Assembly: GCA_963747535.1 (NCBI GenBank) | Contig: CAVVFX010000017.1 | Coordinates: 434,001-498,000 of the forward strand | Source of the DNA: CAVVFX01 sp963747535 | GTDB lineage: Bacteria > Acidobacteriota > Terriglobia > Bryobacterales > Bryobacteraceae | DNA length: 64,000 nucleotides | Direction: 5' to 3' | Shown here: piece by piece, positions 44,159 to 53,900 of the stretch | Numbering within the stretch: position 1 is the first letter of the stretch | Layout: the number at the start of each line of letters is the position of its first letter | Notes under the pieces: generated by a model | Databases searched by the model: none | Told to the model about the DNA's origin: nothing | Seen by the model: only the letters and a program-made list of their open reading frames with translations | Translations under genes and position numbers: made by a program

Positions 44159-47083
44159 ATGCCCCGACTTATCACTGACCTCCAATCCCGTGGGACTGCT
44201 CGCTCGCGCGCCCGCCTGGAAAGCCTGCAAGGCGTACCTTCCGAGGTTCTCCATCGCATTGGAGTCCTGCTCGGCAGCGCTCCCGATCCGGACACGGTAG
44301 CCCGCTATCTCGACCAGTTCTGGCGCGAGAATCCCAATGCGTTCCTGCGAATAGGGGGCCAGGTGACGACCCTGAGATACCTCATGGCCGTCTTCTCCTA
44401 CAGCGCTTTTCTTTCCGAGGCCGTCGTCAAGAATCCGCAGTGGCTGGAACAATTGGGTCGCGGCGGCGACATGCATCGTGTCCTCATGGCGGAACAGTAC
44501 GAGACGCGGCTTCGTCAACTCATTGGTTGGGAAAGCGACCAGGCCCCGTCGGCAGTGGAACTCGCCCGCTTCCGCCGGGAGCAGGTCTTGCGCATCGTGA
44601 TTCGCGATGTCCTGGGATTGGGCACTCTCTCGGACGTCACTGAAGAGCTTTCCAATCTCGCTGATGCGATCCTCGATTTGAGCTACCGGCGCATCCGCGC
44701 GTCGCTTACCGCGGTTCATGGCGAACCGCTGGTAAACGGTGAGCCGGCGCAGTTTTCGGTCATTGCCCTCGGCAAGCTTGGCGGCCGCGAGCTAAATTAC
44801 AGTTCGGACATCGACCTGATGTTCATCTACGACGGCGCAGGCGAAACCGACGGCCCCCACCCCATCACCAACCGGGAATTCTTCAAGAAGATCGCCAACA
44901 CCTACACTGAACTGCTCTCCACCTATACCGGCGGGGGCATGTGCTATCGCGTGGATTTGCGGCTTCGGCCCGACGGCCGTTATGGCGAGGTCTGCCATTC
45001 GCTCGGTGGCGCGCAAAACTATTATCAGACCCGCGGGCGCGACTGGGAACTGCAGATGCTCATCAAGGGACGCGTGGCTGCCGGTGAGCCCGGACCCGGC
45101 ACGCGTCTCCTCGAGTTTGTCGAGCCCCTCATCTACTCCACCACGCTCGATTTCAAAGCGGTTGAGTCGGTCTCCGAAGCCCGCGAACGGATCAACGAAA
45201 AGTTGAAACGTTCGGCCCACTCCGGCCTCGACGTGAAACTGGCTCGCGGCGGAATTCGCGACATCGAGTTTCTGGTTCAGTGCCTGCAGCGCCTGCATGG
45301 CGGACGCGAACCTTGGGTGCGCCACGGCGGAACGCTGTTTGCGCTGTTCCGTCTGCGCGACAAGGACCGGTTGTCCGACTCGGAATATTCCCGCCTGGCG
45401 GCCGCGTACCAGTTCCTGCGTAATCTGGAACACCGCTTGCAATTCCACGAGGACCGGCAGGTTCACACCCTGCCACAGAACCTCGACGAAATCGAGATGC
45501 TGGCGCGTAAAATGCCGGAATCACAGACCGGCACTCTGCCGACTGCGGGATCGCTGCAGCGGGAACTGCACAACCACCTTGAAGCTGTGCGGGAGCTATA
45601 TGATCGAGTAGTGCGGTCACAGCGTCCGTTGTACTACTCGATGCCGAATCCCGAGGACACTCAACCGGCTCACGCTCCCGTTCCAACTAGTGCCGTGCCA
45701 ATTAATACCCAGGTAGTTGCACCCGAAACTGCGCTCGGTACTCCCGCACCTGTGCCTTCACCTCACCTGGCCCGGTATCTGGAGGCCCGCGCGCCGCACT
45801 TTGCCGAGGCGGTAGCCCAAACCGGTCCGCATGACGCCCGCCTCGAATACCTGATCGAGAAACTGGTTCAGCTCCCCGAGTATCTGGATCTTCTCGAAAA
45901 CTATCCCGAACTTCGCGCCTGCACCCTGGACGTCTTCAATCACAGCCGTTATTTTGCCGATCAACTGATCCGCTATCCGGAGTTGCTGCACGAAGTCCTG
46001 CAGGCCTGCGGAGATCGCCAGGGCCGTCTCGGTTTTGTAGCGCCGGAAGACGGAGCCGGGTTGCGCCGGTATTTCCGCGAGCAGATGACACGCATTCAGG
46101 CCGACAGTATCTACCATCGCGTGCCAATCTTTAAGACCCTCAAGCGGACCTCGCAACTCGCCGAATCCGTCATTCTCGCGGCATATCGAATCGCAACCCA
46201 GGAAGCTCTCGAAACTGCGCCGCCGGAAACCATCGGATACCGGCCCGCCGGCCAGATGACGACCATCGCATTGGGCCGGCTCGGAATGCGAGAATTCGAC
46301 CTCGCCTCGGACGCTGATCTGGTCTTCGTCATTCCGGATCAGGATGTTAAAGAGATGCGCTTCTGGACAGCCGTTGCCGAACGCATGATCCACGCAATCA
46401 GCGCGTACACCGGTGACGGGGTCATTTTCACGGTCGACACCCGTTTGCGTCCCAATGGCCGTGATGGAGCTTTGGTGCAGACGGAGAGCAATTACAAGGA
46501 TTACCTCGCGCGTCACGCCGAAGCCTGGGAAGGTATCGCATACATGAAGTCGAGAACCATCGCCGGCGATGTCGACCGCGGCGCTCACTTTCTCAAAGAA
46601 CTGCAGATGGTCGATTGGCGCCGCTACGGCCAAGGCGGACGCTCACGCACGGAACTGGCCCAGATGCGCACGCGTCTCGAGCGGGAACAAGGTTCCAACA
46701 ATCTTCTGAAAGCCGGCCGTGGCGGATACTGGGACATCGATTTCGTGCTCATGTATTTGCGGCTCAAAGGCGCGGGCATGTTCTTCCCGGTTCTCAACAC
46801 CCCGGAGCGTATCGACGTGATCGAGAAGATGGGGCACCTGGAGCGCGAAGAAGCCGAGTTTCTCCTCGAGGCAGCGGTCTTTTATCGCGCCGTCGATCAC
46901 GGGCTGCGCGTACTGAATGGCCATGCTGAGGGCCGTCTGCCCAGCAATCCCGTCCAGGCCACCATCCTGGCCGACCTCGTCAGCCGCTGGACTCCCGAGC
47001 GCCTCCACGGGCCGTTGCCATCAACGCTCAAAGAGATTCGTACTCGCACTCGCGAGTTCTACCACCATGTCTTTGGCAATTAA
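44159..47083 (+). CDS. glnE: Glutamine synthetase adenylyltransferase/deadenylase
   Basis: This bifunctional enzyme switches glutamine synthetase off and on by adding or removing AMP on a Tyr in response to nitrogen status. The 974-residue length is normal. Two nucleotidyltransferase domains are visible: the first with ALGKLGGRELNYSSDIDLMF near 202-221, the second with ALGRLGMREFDLASDADLVF near 701-720. The helical regulatory domains carry VDLRLRPDGRYGEVCHSLGG, ARGGIRDIEFLVQCLQRLHG, and in the second half TVDTRLRPNGRDGALVQTES and AGRGGYWDIDFVLMYLRLKG. No glnA or glnB lies in the window. Confidence 0.95.
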   Translation: MPRLITDLQSRGTARSRARLESLQGVPSEVLHRIGVLLGSAPDPDTVARYLDQFWRENPNAFLRIGGQVTTLRYLMAVFSYSAFLSEAVVKNPQWLEQLGRGGDMHRVLMAEQYETRLRQLIGWESDQAPSAVELARFRREQVLRIVIRDVLGLGTLSDVTEELSNLADAILDLSYRRIRASLTAVHGEPLVNGEPAQFSVIALGKLGGRELNYSSDIDLMFIYDGAGETDGPHPITNREFFKKIANTYTELLSTYTGGGMCYRVDLRLRPDGRYGEVCHSLGGAQNYYQTRGRDWELQMLIKGRVAAGEPGPGTRLLEFVEPLIYSTTLDFKAVESVSEARERINEKLKRSAHSGLDVKLARGGIRDIEFLVQCLQRLHGGREPWVRHGGTLFALFRLRDKDRLSDSEYSRLAAAYQFLRNLEHRLQFHEDRQVHTLPQNLDEIEMLARKMPESQTGTLPTAGSLQRELHNHLEAVRELYDRVVRSQRPLYYSMPNPEDTQPAHAPVPTSAVPINTQVVAPETALGTPAPVPSPHLARYLEARAPHFAEAVAQTGPHDARLEYLIEKLVQLPEYLDLLENYPELRACTLDVFNHSRYFADQLIRYPELLHEVLQACGDRQGRLGFVAPEDGAGLRRYFREQMTRIQADSIYHRVPIFKTLKRTSQLAESVILAAYRIATQEALETAPPETIGYRPAGQMTTIALGRLGMREFDLASDADLVFVIPDQDVKEMRFWTAVAERMIHAISAYTGDGVIFTVDTRLRPNGRDGALVQTESNYKDYLARHAEAWEGIAYMKSRTIAGDVDRGAHFLKELQMVDWRRYGQGGRSRTELAQMRTRLEREQGSNNLLKAGRGGYWDIDFVLMYLRLKGAGMFFPVLNTPERIDVIEKMGHLEREEAEFLLEAAVFYRAVDHGLRVLNGHAEGRLPSNPVQATILADLVSRWTPERLHGPLPSTLKEIRTRTREFYHHVFGN

Positions 47084-47125
47084 CCCGCGTTCCGATTGAC
47101 GAGGAAAAATGTTACATTGGTGGTG

Positions 47126-47157
47126 GACTGAGCGGTGGGTGCTACCACCGCTTAGTC
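47126..47157. terminator. Strong hairpin at the 3' end of glnE
   Basis: GACTGAGCGGTGG (47126-47138) pairs with CCACCGCTTAGTC (47145-47157) around a 6-base loop, 12 of 13 positions matching and the remaining one a possible G-U pair. It lies 43 bp behind glnE and 11 bp beyond the end of the oppositely oriented small ORF, fitting a shared bidirectional terminator, although no T-run follows. Confidence 0.55.
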
Positions 47158-47167
47158 TCGGATTCAG

Positions 47168-47245
47168 CTAGAGTTCAATTTCGAACTTCAGCTTGGTCCG
47201 TCGCTTCCTGATCAGTACCAGGACAACGATCACCAGGATGATCAT
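47168..47245 (-). CDS. Putative 25-residue single-helix membrane microprotein
   Basis: On the reverse strand an ATG at 47243-47245 opens a 25-codon frame ending with TAG at 47168-47170. Residues 1-12 are purely hydrophobic (MIILVIVVLVLI), followed by a basic cluster RKRRTKLK and the end FEIEL, so the product would be a minimal membrane helix with a positive cytoplasmic tail. Coding is supported by an exceptionally strong Shine-Dalgarno sequence, AAGGGGGTGATT, 4-5 bases before the ATG, differing from the perfect complement of 16S rRNA at one core position. A stable hairpin lies in its leader and another behind its stop. Such peptides often modulate membrane proteins or act as type I toxins; its role is unknown. 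Confidence 0.55.
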   Translation of the reverse strand: MIILVIVVLVLIRKRRTKLKFEIEL

Positions 47246-47275
47246 TTAGAATCACCCCCTTCCGCTCCGTAAATT

Positions 47276-47308
47276 TGCGAACCTCGCTCTTGACTAGCGA
47301 GGTTCCGC
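47276..47308 (-). promoter_or_regulatory. Leader hairpin upstream of the microprotein
   Basis: TGCGAACCTCGCT and AGCGAGGTTCCGCA pair as a stem of about 13 bp with one bulged base and a loop of 6-7 bases (CTTGACT around 47289-47295). It sits about 20 bp upstream of the microprotein's ribosome site. It could protect the message, act as an attenuator or terminate transcription from the kinase side. Confidence 0.4.
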
Positions 47309-47447
47309 AAGGAGCTTTGACCGGACGCCCGATGTAGACTGCGCCTTCGCAAACGCGGTGCGGAAATCCAAGCTTCACGATTTACGTTAGAGATGTCTGT
47401 ACCGCGCAAGTGGTATTGCAGGGGGATGAATAGGATGCCTCGCGCCG

Positions 47448-49265
47448 TCACTTATTCCGCTGCAGCCGCTGGATTACCGCATAATCATCCGCGGCGCCGG
47501 CCAGATCGCCGGTTGCCTTGCGTGCATTCGCACGATTCTGATAGGCCTGCACAAATTTCGGATTGATGCGGATTGCGGCGCTGAAATCGTCGATTGCCAG
47601 CTTGTACTTGCGCCGCCGGAACAGAATTCCGCCGCGCCCGTTCAGGGCCGCCGGAAACTCGCTCTCGAGTTCCAGGGCACGGTTGAAGTCAGTGAAGGCA
47701 AGATTATCATCGTGCATTCTCACTTCACAAACCGCGCGGTTAGCGTAAGCATGGGCGTCGTGCGAGCCCAGCCGGATGGCATTCGAATAATCCTGCATGG
47801 CCTGCGCATATTGCTTGGAGTCCTGATACGCCGAGCCGCGGCTGAGGTAGGCCTGGATGAGGTTCGGATGCAGTTCCACGGCCTTGCTGAAATCCCGAAT
47901 GGCCTCGGGATAGTCTCTCGCCTTCATCGCGTCCATCCCTTTATGCATGTAGGTTTCCTTGGCCGCGGGAGAACTGGACGGCAATGGGGTCGGTAACGCA
48001 TCCGGAGTGTTCATGACAGGCTCCGGCGGCTCGGGTGTCTTGACTGCAACGGGAGGCGTGACAACGGCTGCACTCTCTTGCTTCGCTGCCGGCGGAGTGT
48101 GAACGGACGCGTCGGGAACAGACACTTTGGCGGTGGGCAGCTCCGGTGGCTTGACGGATGGTTTGACTGGCGGCTTGACGGGCGGACGCTGCGGCTCCTC
48201 TGCCGGCTTCTCCGTATCGACTGCCACGGCAGCAGGAGCATTTTCAATAGCCGGCGGGGCCGGATTCTGCTGCGCAGGTGGAGTCGCGGGTTTGGACGAG
48301 GATTTCCATAATGCGACCGCACCCCCACCCGCCAGCAGAACAACACCTGCGAGGGCAGCCGCAACCTTCGATCGCTTACCAGGCGTCGAAGATCCGCCTG
48401 GCGGTGTGGCCGGGAGCGTAGCTGTCGGGGACGGGAGCACCGACGCACCTGAGAACGCCTGCCCGAGCGCTTCCACAAAGGCGATGCAAGTGGGATAGCG
48501 GTCGGCCGGCAACTTCGCCAGCGCCGTCGACAAGACATGATCTACCGCCAAGGGAATCGACGCGTTCTTTTCGCACACGGGTGGTGGCGATTCGTTGACC
48601 AGCTTATAAGTCAGGGTGGCCAGCGTGTGCCGTCCGAAGAGGGTGCTGCCCGAAATCATCCGGTAAGCGACCGCAGCGAGCGAGAACTGATCCGCGCGGC
48701 CGTCAATCAGCGCCGCTTTAATCTGCTCCGGAGCCATGTAATCTACCGTGCCCATCACCATGCCCGTGGGTGTGCTGGTACGAACGTCGCTCATACGTGC
48801 GATGCCGAAATCGAGGATCTTCACGACTCCGCCCGTACCGATCATGATGTTCCCTGGCTTGATGTCCCGATGGATGACGCCCCGGGTGTGGGTGTAGTCC
48901 AGGCCGGATGCCACCTGTTGCAGCAGTCGCAACGTGAACGCCGGATCAGGCACCGGCGTGCTATCGAGATAGGACGCGAGGCTCTCCCCCTCGATGTATT
49001 CCATCACCACGTACACCGAATTGCCCTCTTCCACAATGTCAAACACGCTGACGATGTTGGGGTGCGATAGAATTGCCGCGGCTTTCGCGTCGCGCAACAG
49101 CCGGTTGCGCAGAAAATCCCGGTCGCCCTCGCTGTCGGCCAGGATGTCCAGCATCTTGATTGCGACCTGCCGGTTGAGGGACGGATCTTCCGCCAGGAAC
49201 ACGAGCCCCATGGCGCCCCTGCCCAGTGGCCGCAAAATCCGATACCTTCCAACCGTCTCCTGCAT
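47448..49265 (-). CDS. Membrane-anchored Ser/Thr protein kinase with C-terminal TPR repeats
   Basis: This protein of about 605 residues has an N-terminal PknB-type kinase: Gly loop GRYRILRPLGRGAMGLVFLA, ATP Lys in RQVAIKMLD, catalytic loop GVIHRDIKPGNIMIG, DFG in VKILDFGIARM and activation-segment end MGTVDYMAPEQIKAALIDGR. One membrane helix follows (VAAALAGVVLLAGGGAVALW, near 305-325), then a Pro/Lys/Val-rich periplasmic linker of about 120 residues and four or so TPR units (AIRDFSKAVELHPNLIQAYL, AMQDYSNAIRLGSHDAHAYA, AIDDFSAAIRINPKFVQAYQ). The TPRs would bind partner proteins. A TTG at 49280 is an alternative start. Confidence 0.9.
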   Translation of the reverse strand: MQETVGRYRILRPLGRGAMGLVFLAEDPSLNRQVAIKMLDILADSEGDRDFLRNRLLRDAKAAAILSHPNIVSVFDIVEEGNSVYVVMEYIEGESLASYLDSTPVPDPAFTLRLLQQVASGLDYTHTRGVIHRDIKPGNIMIGTGGVVKILDFGIARMSDVRTSTPTGMVMGTVDYMAPEQIKAALIDGRADQFSLAAVAYRMISGSTLFGRHTLATLTYKLVNESPPPVCEKNASIPLAVDHVLSTALAKLPADRYPTCIAFVEALGQAFSGASVLPSPTATLPATPPGGSSTPGKRSKVAAALAGVVLLAGGGAVALWKSSSKPATPPAQQNPAPPAIENAPAAVAVDTEKPAEEPQRPPVKPPVKPSVKPPELPTAKVSVPDASVHTPPAAKQESAAVVTPPVAVKTPEPPEPVMNTPDALPTPLPSSSPAAKETYMHKGMDAMKARDYPEAIRDFSKAVELHPNLIQAYLSRGSAYQDSKQYAQAMQDYSNAIRLGSHDAHAYANRAVCEVRMHDDNLAFTDFNRALELESEFPAALNGRGGILFRRRKYKLAIDDFSAAIRINPKFVQAYQNRANARKATGDLAGAADDYAVIQRLQRNK

Positions 49266-49331
49266 ATCGAGTACGTTCAATTATGTGGCAGACGGTTGAC
49301 TACGTCAAATGTGGTGCGGCGGCTGCACAGT

Positions 49332-49366
49332 GGGCAGACCACAAACAGCGATGGCCTGCCCCACGG
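49332..49366 (+). repeat. Dispersed palindromic repeat copy
   Basis: GGGCAGACCA (49332-49341) pairs with TGGCCTGCCC (49352-49361) with one mismatch, followed by CACGG. The usual first hairpin is reduced to a single GGCTGC. It stands between the kinase start and the stop of the DUF1501 gene. Confidence 0.7.
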
Positions 49367-49376
49367 AAGAGGGGAG

Positions 49377-50798
49377 CTAGACCAGGATGTCTCGAACTAC
49401 GGTGCCGCCGGTGGGTCCGATCAACCTCACGTCCAGACCTTGGTACATCACCGACAGTTTCTCCGCATCCATGCCCAGCAGGTGGAGCAGCGTGGCGTGG
49501 AAATCGTGCACGCTGACGGGCTTCTCCACCGCCGCATATCCCAGCTCGTCTGTCGCGCCATAGCTGATTCCGCCTTTGATGCCGCCGCCTGCAACCACGT
49601 ACGTGAAGCCCTTGATGTGGTGGTCGCGTCCATCGCCCTGCGACATCGGCGTGCGCCCGAACTCGCCGCCGAAGATCACCAGGGTATCGTCCAGCATGCC
49701 TCGCTGCTTGAGGTCATTGATCAGCGCCATGGTCGGGCGGTCGACCTCTTCCGCCTTGTAGGCGATACCCTGTTTCACTTGGCCATGATGGTCCCAGTCG
49801 CGGTGATAAAGCTGAATGAAGCGCACGCCGCGTTCGGCGAGACGCCGGGCAAGAAGGCAGTTCGACGCGAACGAGCCATCGCCGGGCTTGGCGCCGTATG
49901 CATCCAGGGCACTCTGCGGCTCCTTGCTCATGTCCATGAGACCCGGCACGCTGGCTTGCATCTTGAACGCCATCTCGTATTGGGCGATGCGGGTCTGAAT
50001 CTCGGGATCGTGAAGGGTCTTATCCTCCAGCAGATTGAGTTGATTGATGGCATCGATGGATCCGCGCTGAGCTTCGCGGCTCATGCCTGGCGGCGTGTTG
50101 ATATACAGCACGGGATCGCCTGCGGCGTTGAACTTCACGCCCTGAAACTTGCTCGGCAGTATTCCGGCAGCCCATTGCCGCGCAGCAATCGGCTGCATCT
50201 GGCCACCCCTTCCAGCCGACAACAGAACCACGAAACCCGGCAGATCCTCGCACTCCGACCCCAGTCCATAGAGGACCCACGACCCCATGCTCGGACGGCC
50301 GGACAGGATCGATCCCGTGTTCATCACCATGTGCGCCGGATCGTGATTGATCTGCTCGGTAAACATGGAGCGGATGATGCAGATGTCATCGGCCACACTT
50401 CCGATGTGGGGGAAGAGCTCGCACATCTGCTGTCCGGATTTCCCGAAGGTCTTGAAGCCATGCTGCGGACCAAAGCAGATCAATTGCTTGCCTTGAAGCT
50501 GGGCGATCTGCTGTCCCTTGGTCATGGACTCGGGCATGGGCTTGCCGTTTAGCTCGGCGAGCTTCGGCTTATAGTCGAACGTCTCCAGATGCGACGGGCC
50601 GCCGGCCTGGTAAAGAAAGATTACGCGCTTGGCTTTGGCTGGAAAGTCGAGAGGATTCACCGCGCCATGCGACTCGCCGGCGGCCGCGCGCAGGACGCGA
50701 GGATGGATGAGCGAATTCAGTGCGACGAGGCCGAGGCCTGCCGCGCCACGCCCCAGAAAGGTGCGGCGATTGAGTTCTAACACAGGCTTCAATGACAT
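49377..50798 (-). CDS. Exported DUF1501 protein (module C)
   Basis: This 473-residue protein begins MSLKPVLELNRRTFLGRGAA, a twin-arginine signal. DUF1501 motifs are RVIFLYQAGGPSHLETFDYK, GRPSMGSWVLYGLGSECEDL, LYHRDWDHHGQVKQGI, VIFGGEFGRTPMSQGDGRDH and FTYVVAGGGIKGGISYGATD. It is a paralogue of the gene at 25630-27054. The ATG at 50796-50798 is chosen because GGAGG stands 8 bases upstream and the Tat signal then lies at the N-terminus; the frame extends further only by reading through the palindromic repeats. It follows the DUF1549/DUF1553 gene across a 169-bp gap that holds two repeat copies. Confidence 0.9.
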   Translation of the reverse strand: MSLKPVLELNRRTFLGRGAAGLGLVALNSLIHPRVLRAAAGESHGAVNPLDFPAKAKRVIFLYQAGGPSHLETFDYKPKLAELNGKPMPESMTKGQQIAQLQGKQLICFGPQHGFKTFGKSGQQMCELFPHIGSVADDICIIRSMFTEQINHDPAHMVMNTGSILSGRPSMGSWVLYGLGSECEDLPGFVVLLSAGRGGQMQPIAARQWAAGILPSKFQGVKFNAAGDPVLYINTPPGMSREAQRGSIDAINQLNLLEDKTLHDPEIQTRIAQYEMAFKMQASVPGLMDMSKEPQSALDAYGAKPGDGSFASNCLLARRLAERGVRFIQLYHRDWDHHGQVKQGIAYKAEEVDRPTMALINDLKQRGMLDDTLVIFGGEFGRTPMSQGDGRDHHIKGFTYVVAGGGIKGGISYGATDELGYAAVEKPVSVHDFHATLLHLLGMDAEKLSVMYQGLDVRLIGPTGGTVVRDILV

Positions 50799-50824
50799 GA
50801 ATGGGCCTCCGGTATTCGAAGAAT

Positions 50825-50946
50825 GGCTGCTTCGCAGCCCGCAGACCACAAAAAACGATGGTCTGCGCCACGGTTTGGCTGAAATGGCCAGACTGCGGAT
50901 GCTGCTTCGCAGCCCGATAGAACACATAAAACGAGGGTCTGTCGTA
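50825..50946 (+). repeat. Two palindromic repeat copies in tandem, one intact and one decayed
   Basis: The intact copy has GGCTGC/GCAGCC at 50825-50839, GCAGACCA/TGGTCTGC at 50841-50866 and tail GCCACGG. The decayed copy has GCTGC/GCAGC at 50901-50913, then a mismatched second stem at about 50915-50940 and the tail GTACGG. They separate the two genes of the DUF1549/DUF1501 pair. Confidence 0.75.
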
Positions 50947-50967
50947 CGGGGATGTATGTGGTCATTT

Positions 50968-53900
50968 TCAGTTCCTTGTAATGGTTTCGTGCAAGTTGAG
51001 AACCGCGCGTGTGACTGTGGTCACGGCTGCGAGTTGCGGAATCTTCGCACGGTCCGGAACCGGCGAATCACCGACGCTCACAAACTTCTTCGCGTCTTCC
51101 GGCGATGCGGAGAAGCGCTGCAAATTATCCCGATACAGTCCGGCAAGAATCTCACGCTCCTGTGGACTGGGTCCGCGATCCAGCGCTTCGTTGAAGATCC
51201 AATTCAATTGGCGGTCGAAGTTCGCACCGGCTTTGGTGAGCGCGTTCTCGGCGAAGACGCGAGCCGCCTCCACGTAGATGGGATCGTTCAAGAGGTCGAG
51301 CGCCTGCAGCGGTGTATTTGACAACACGCGATTCACGGTGCATTCTTCCCGCGACGGCGCGTCGAAGTTAAGCAGGCTGGGATTCAGGAAGGTACGCTGC
51401 CACAACGTGTAAACACCGCGCCGGTAGAGATCCGCGCCGCGACTCGCCGAGTACTCGCGCTTCGGGAAGTTGAGCGTCGCCATATATCCGTCGGGCTGAT
51501 AGGGCTTCACACTGGGACCGCCGAAGCGATTCTGCAGCAGGCCCGAAACCTCCAGCATAGTGTCGCGCACATTCTCGGCGTCTACGCGGAAACGCGACTG
51601 CCGCGCGTAGAGCCGGTTCTCGGGGTCTTTGGATTCAATTTCCGGCGTAGGCAGCGAGGATTGCCGGTAGGTGTGGCTGAGCACGATGGTGCGGATCAGG
51701 TGCTTCACATCCCAAGCGTGCGTTCCCTCGCTCCGCCACTCCGGATGCTTGAACTCCGATGCCAGCCATTCGAGGAGTTCGGGATGCGTCGGCCACTCAC
51801 CCTGCGAACCAAGATCGTCCACCGACTTGGAGATTCCGGTACCGAAGAATTCACGCCAGAACCGATTGGCGATGACGCGAGCGGTCAGCGGGTTTTGCTC
51901 CGACACGATCCAGCCGGCAAGATCGAGCCGGTTGGCGCGGCGTCCACCAGTGTCCAGTTTCCCGAGGAACCCGGGGATCGCTGGCTCGACGATCTCTCCG
52001 GATTCATCCATCCAATTTCCGCGAGGCAGGATACGGGTCTCCTGCGGCTGGACGGCGACGGTCGTCACGACCCGCGGGATTTGCGAATTGAGGATGGAGC
52101 GGTCGCCTTCCAGCTTGTCGAGTTCGGCGCGCAGTGGCGCAGTGGCGGGCGACGACCATTGAAAGTAATCGAGAATCTCCTTCGTCTGGGCCGGCTTGCG
52201 CTTCTCGGGCGCCTCGACTAAGCCGGCTCGCATGTCGGGTGAAAGGCCGCTCGACGAAGCTTTGGCGTCCGCGTCGCCCTTGACACGCTTGGCCGACGTG
52301 CCGTCCGCCGGCCACGAGTACTCACCGGAGGAAAGCGCCAAACGAAAGCGGCCGATCACTGCGCGCCGGTAGGCCGTGGAATCGTGCCTGAGAGTGACCA
52401 CGATGCGCGACTCCGGCGTAGTCGTGAGCTTCTCTGCGAATCGCAGAGCCAAAAATGGATCGCTCGATTCGCCCAGTCCGACACCCCATCCGGTTTCCGG
52501 ATCGTTGTCGATTGCGGCGATAGCAGGCATGCCGTTGTCCGTGGTCTTGTCACCGAGCGCCGTGAAGAACTGGATTTTGCGGGCGGCCTGGCCGGGTTCT
52601 TGCAGGACCGCGTCGACGCCGGTCAGCAGGAACCGGTCCGCGCCGCGCGAAATGCGATTGCCGGGGAGGCTCTCATCCTCGACCACATCGAGACCGAGTT
52701 CAGTCCATGCGCCTGCTCCGGGACGCAGGGTAACCACATACGTCTCGTTATCCGGATTCGGCCCGCTCGCCACGATGAGACCGTCACCGGCGGCTCGATT
52801 GGGATGCAGCGACGCCGCTCCGCCGTCCTGCACGTAGACCAGGCTGTCGACCGGCTTGTCGTTATAAATATTGAGAACTGCGCCGTGCAGGGAGTGGGCC
52901 TCTTCCGGACGCTGGAATTGCCACGCGAGCGCGCCCGATTTCCAGCGCGCGGTCAATTCCTTTTCCCGATCGGCTGTGGGGGCAGGGAAGGCGGCCAGCT
53001 TTTTCTTCAAGACGTCGATCTGCGCATCCAACCGGTCCCGCAGTTGCGTCTGCTCCGGCGCCGGCAGTTCCAGCCTGGTGCCCCACGCCTTTTCGCCGCG
53101 ATCGGGCACCAGGCCGGTTTCTTCGACATCGGCGAAGAAGGCCTTCATGGAATAGAAGTCCTTGCTCTTGAAGGGATCGAACTTGTGGTCATGACATTCG
53201 GAGCATCCCATGGTGCTGCCGAGCCAAACGATGCTGACCGTACGGACTCGATCGGCACCGTACTTGGCGAGATATTCTTTGGGCTGTATACCTCCTTCAG
53301 CCGATGTGCGATTCAGGCGGTTGTAGGCCGACGCGACCTTCTGATCGATGGTGGCATCCGGCATCAGGTCGCCGGCCAGTTGCTCGCGCGTGAAACGATC
53401 GAACGGCATGTTGTCACGAAACGCGCGCAGCACGTAGTCGCGATAAGGCCAGGCCGGGAAAATGTTATCGCCGTGGAAGCCGCAAGTGTCCGCATAGCGC
53501 ACCGCATCGAGCCAGTGCATGGCCTGCTGTTCGGCGTAGCGCGGCGAGGCGAGAAGCCGATCGACCACCTTTTCATAAGCATCCGCGGAACGGTCGTTCT
53601 CGAAGGCGCGAACCTCTTCGGGAGCCGGCGGGAGTCCGGTGAGGTCGAGGGTGACGCGGCGAATCAGCGTGCGAGAGTCGGCTTCCGGTGAGGGTCGCAG
53701 ACCGTCCTTCGCGAGCCGCTCCTGAATGAAGGCATCGATTGGATTGGTGGCTCCAGCAACTTCCGGCACGGCTGGACGTTTGAGGGGACTGTAGGCCCAA
53801 TGCCCTTCATAGACCGCGCCTTCCGCCACCCACTGGCGGATGGTCTGTTTCTGTTTCTCGGTCAAATCCTTATGCGCAAACTGGGGAGGCATCCGTTTCG

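Noticed and set aside
47175..47378. 67-codon minus-strand frame near the microprotein
   Set aside because: GTG start without a ribosome site, and it would bury the much better supported microprotein start in another frame.
49296..50552. 418-codon plus-strand frame opposite DUF1501 (module C)
   Set aside because: Shadow frame with no domain; the minus strand is clearly coding.
50799..50927. N-terminal extension of the module C DUF1501 frame
   Set aside because: The extra 43 codons are a translation of the palindromic repeats; a GGAGG-supported ATG at 50798 gives a proper Tat signal.
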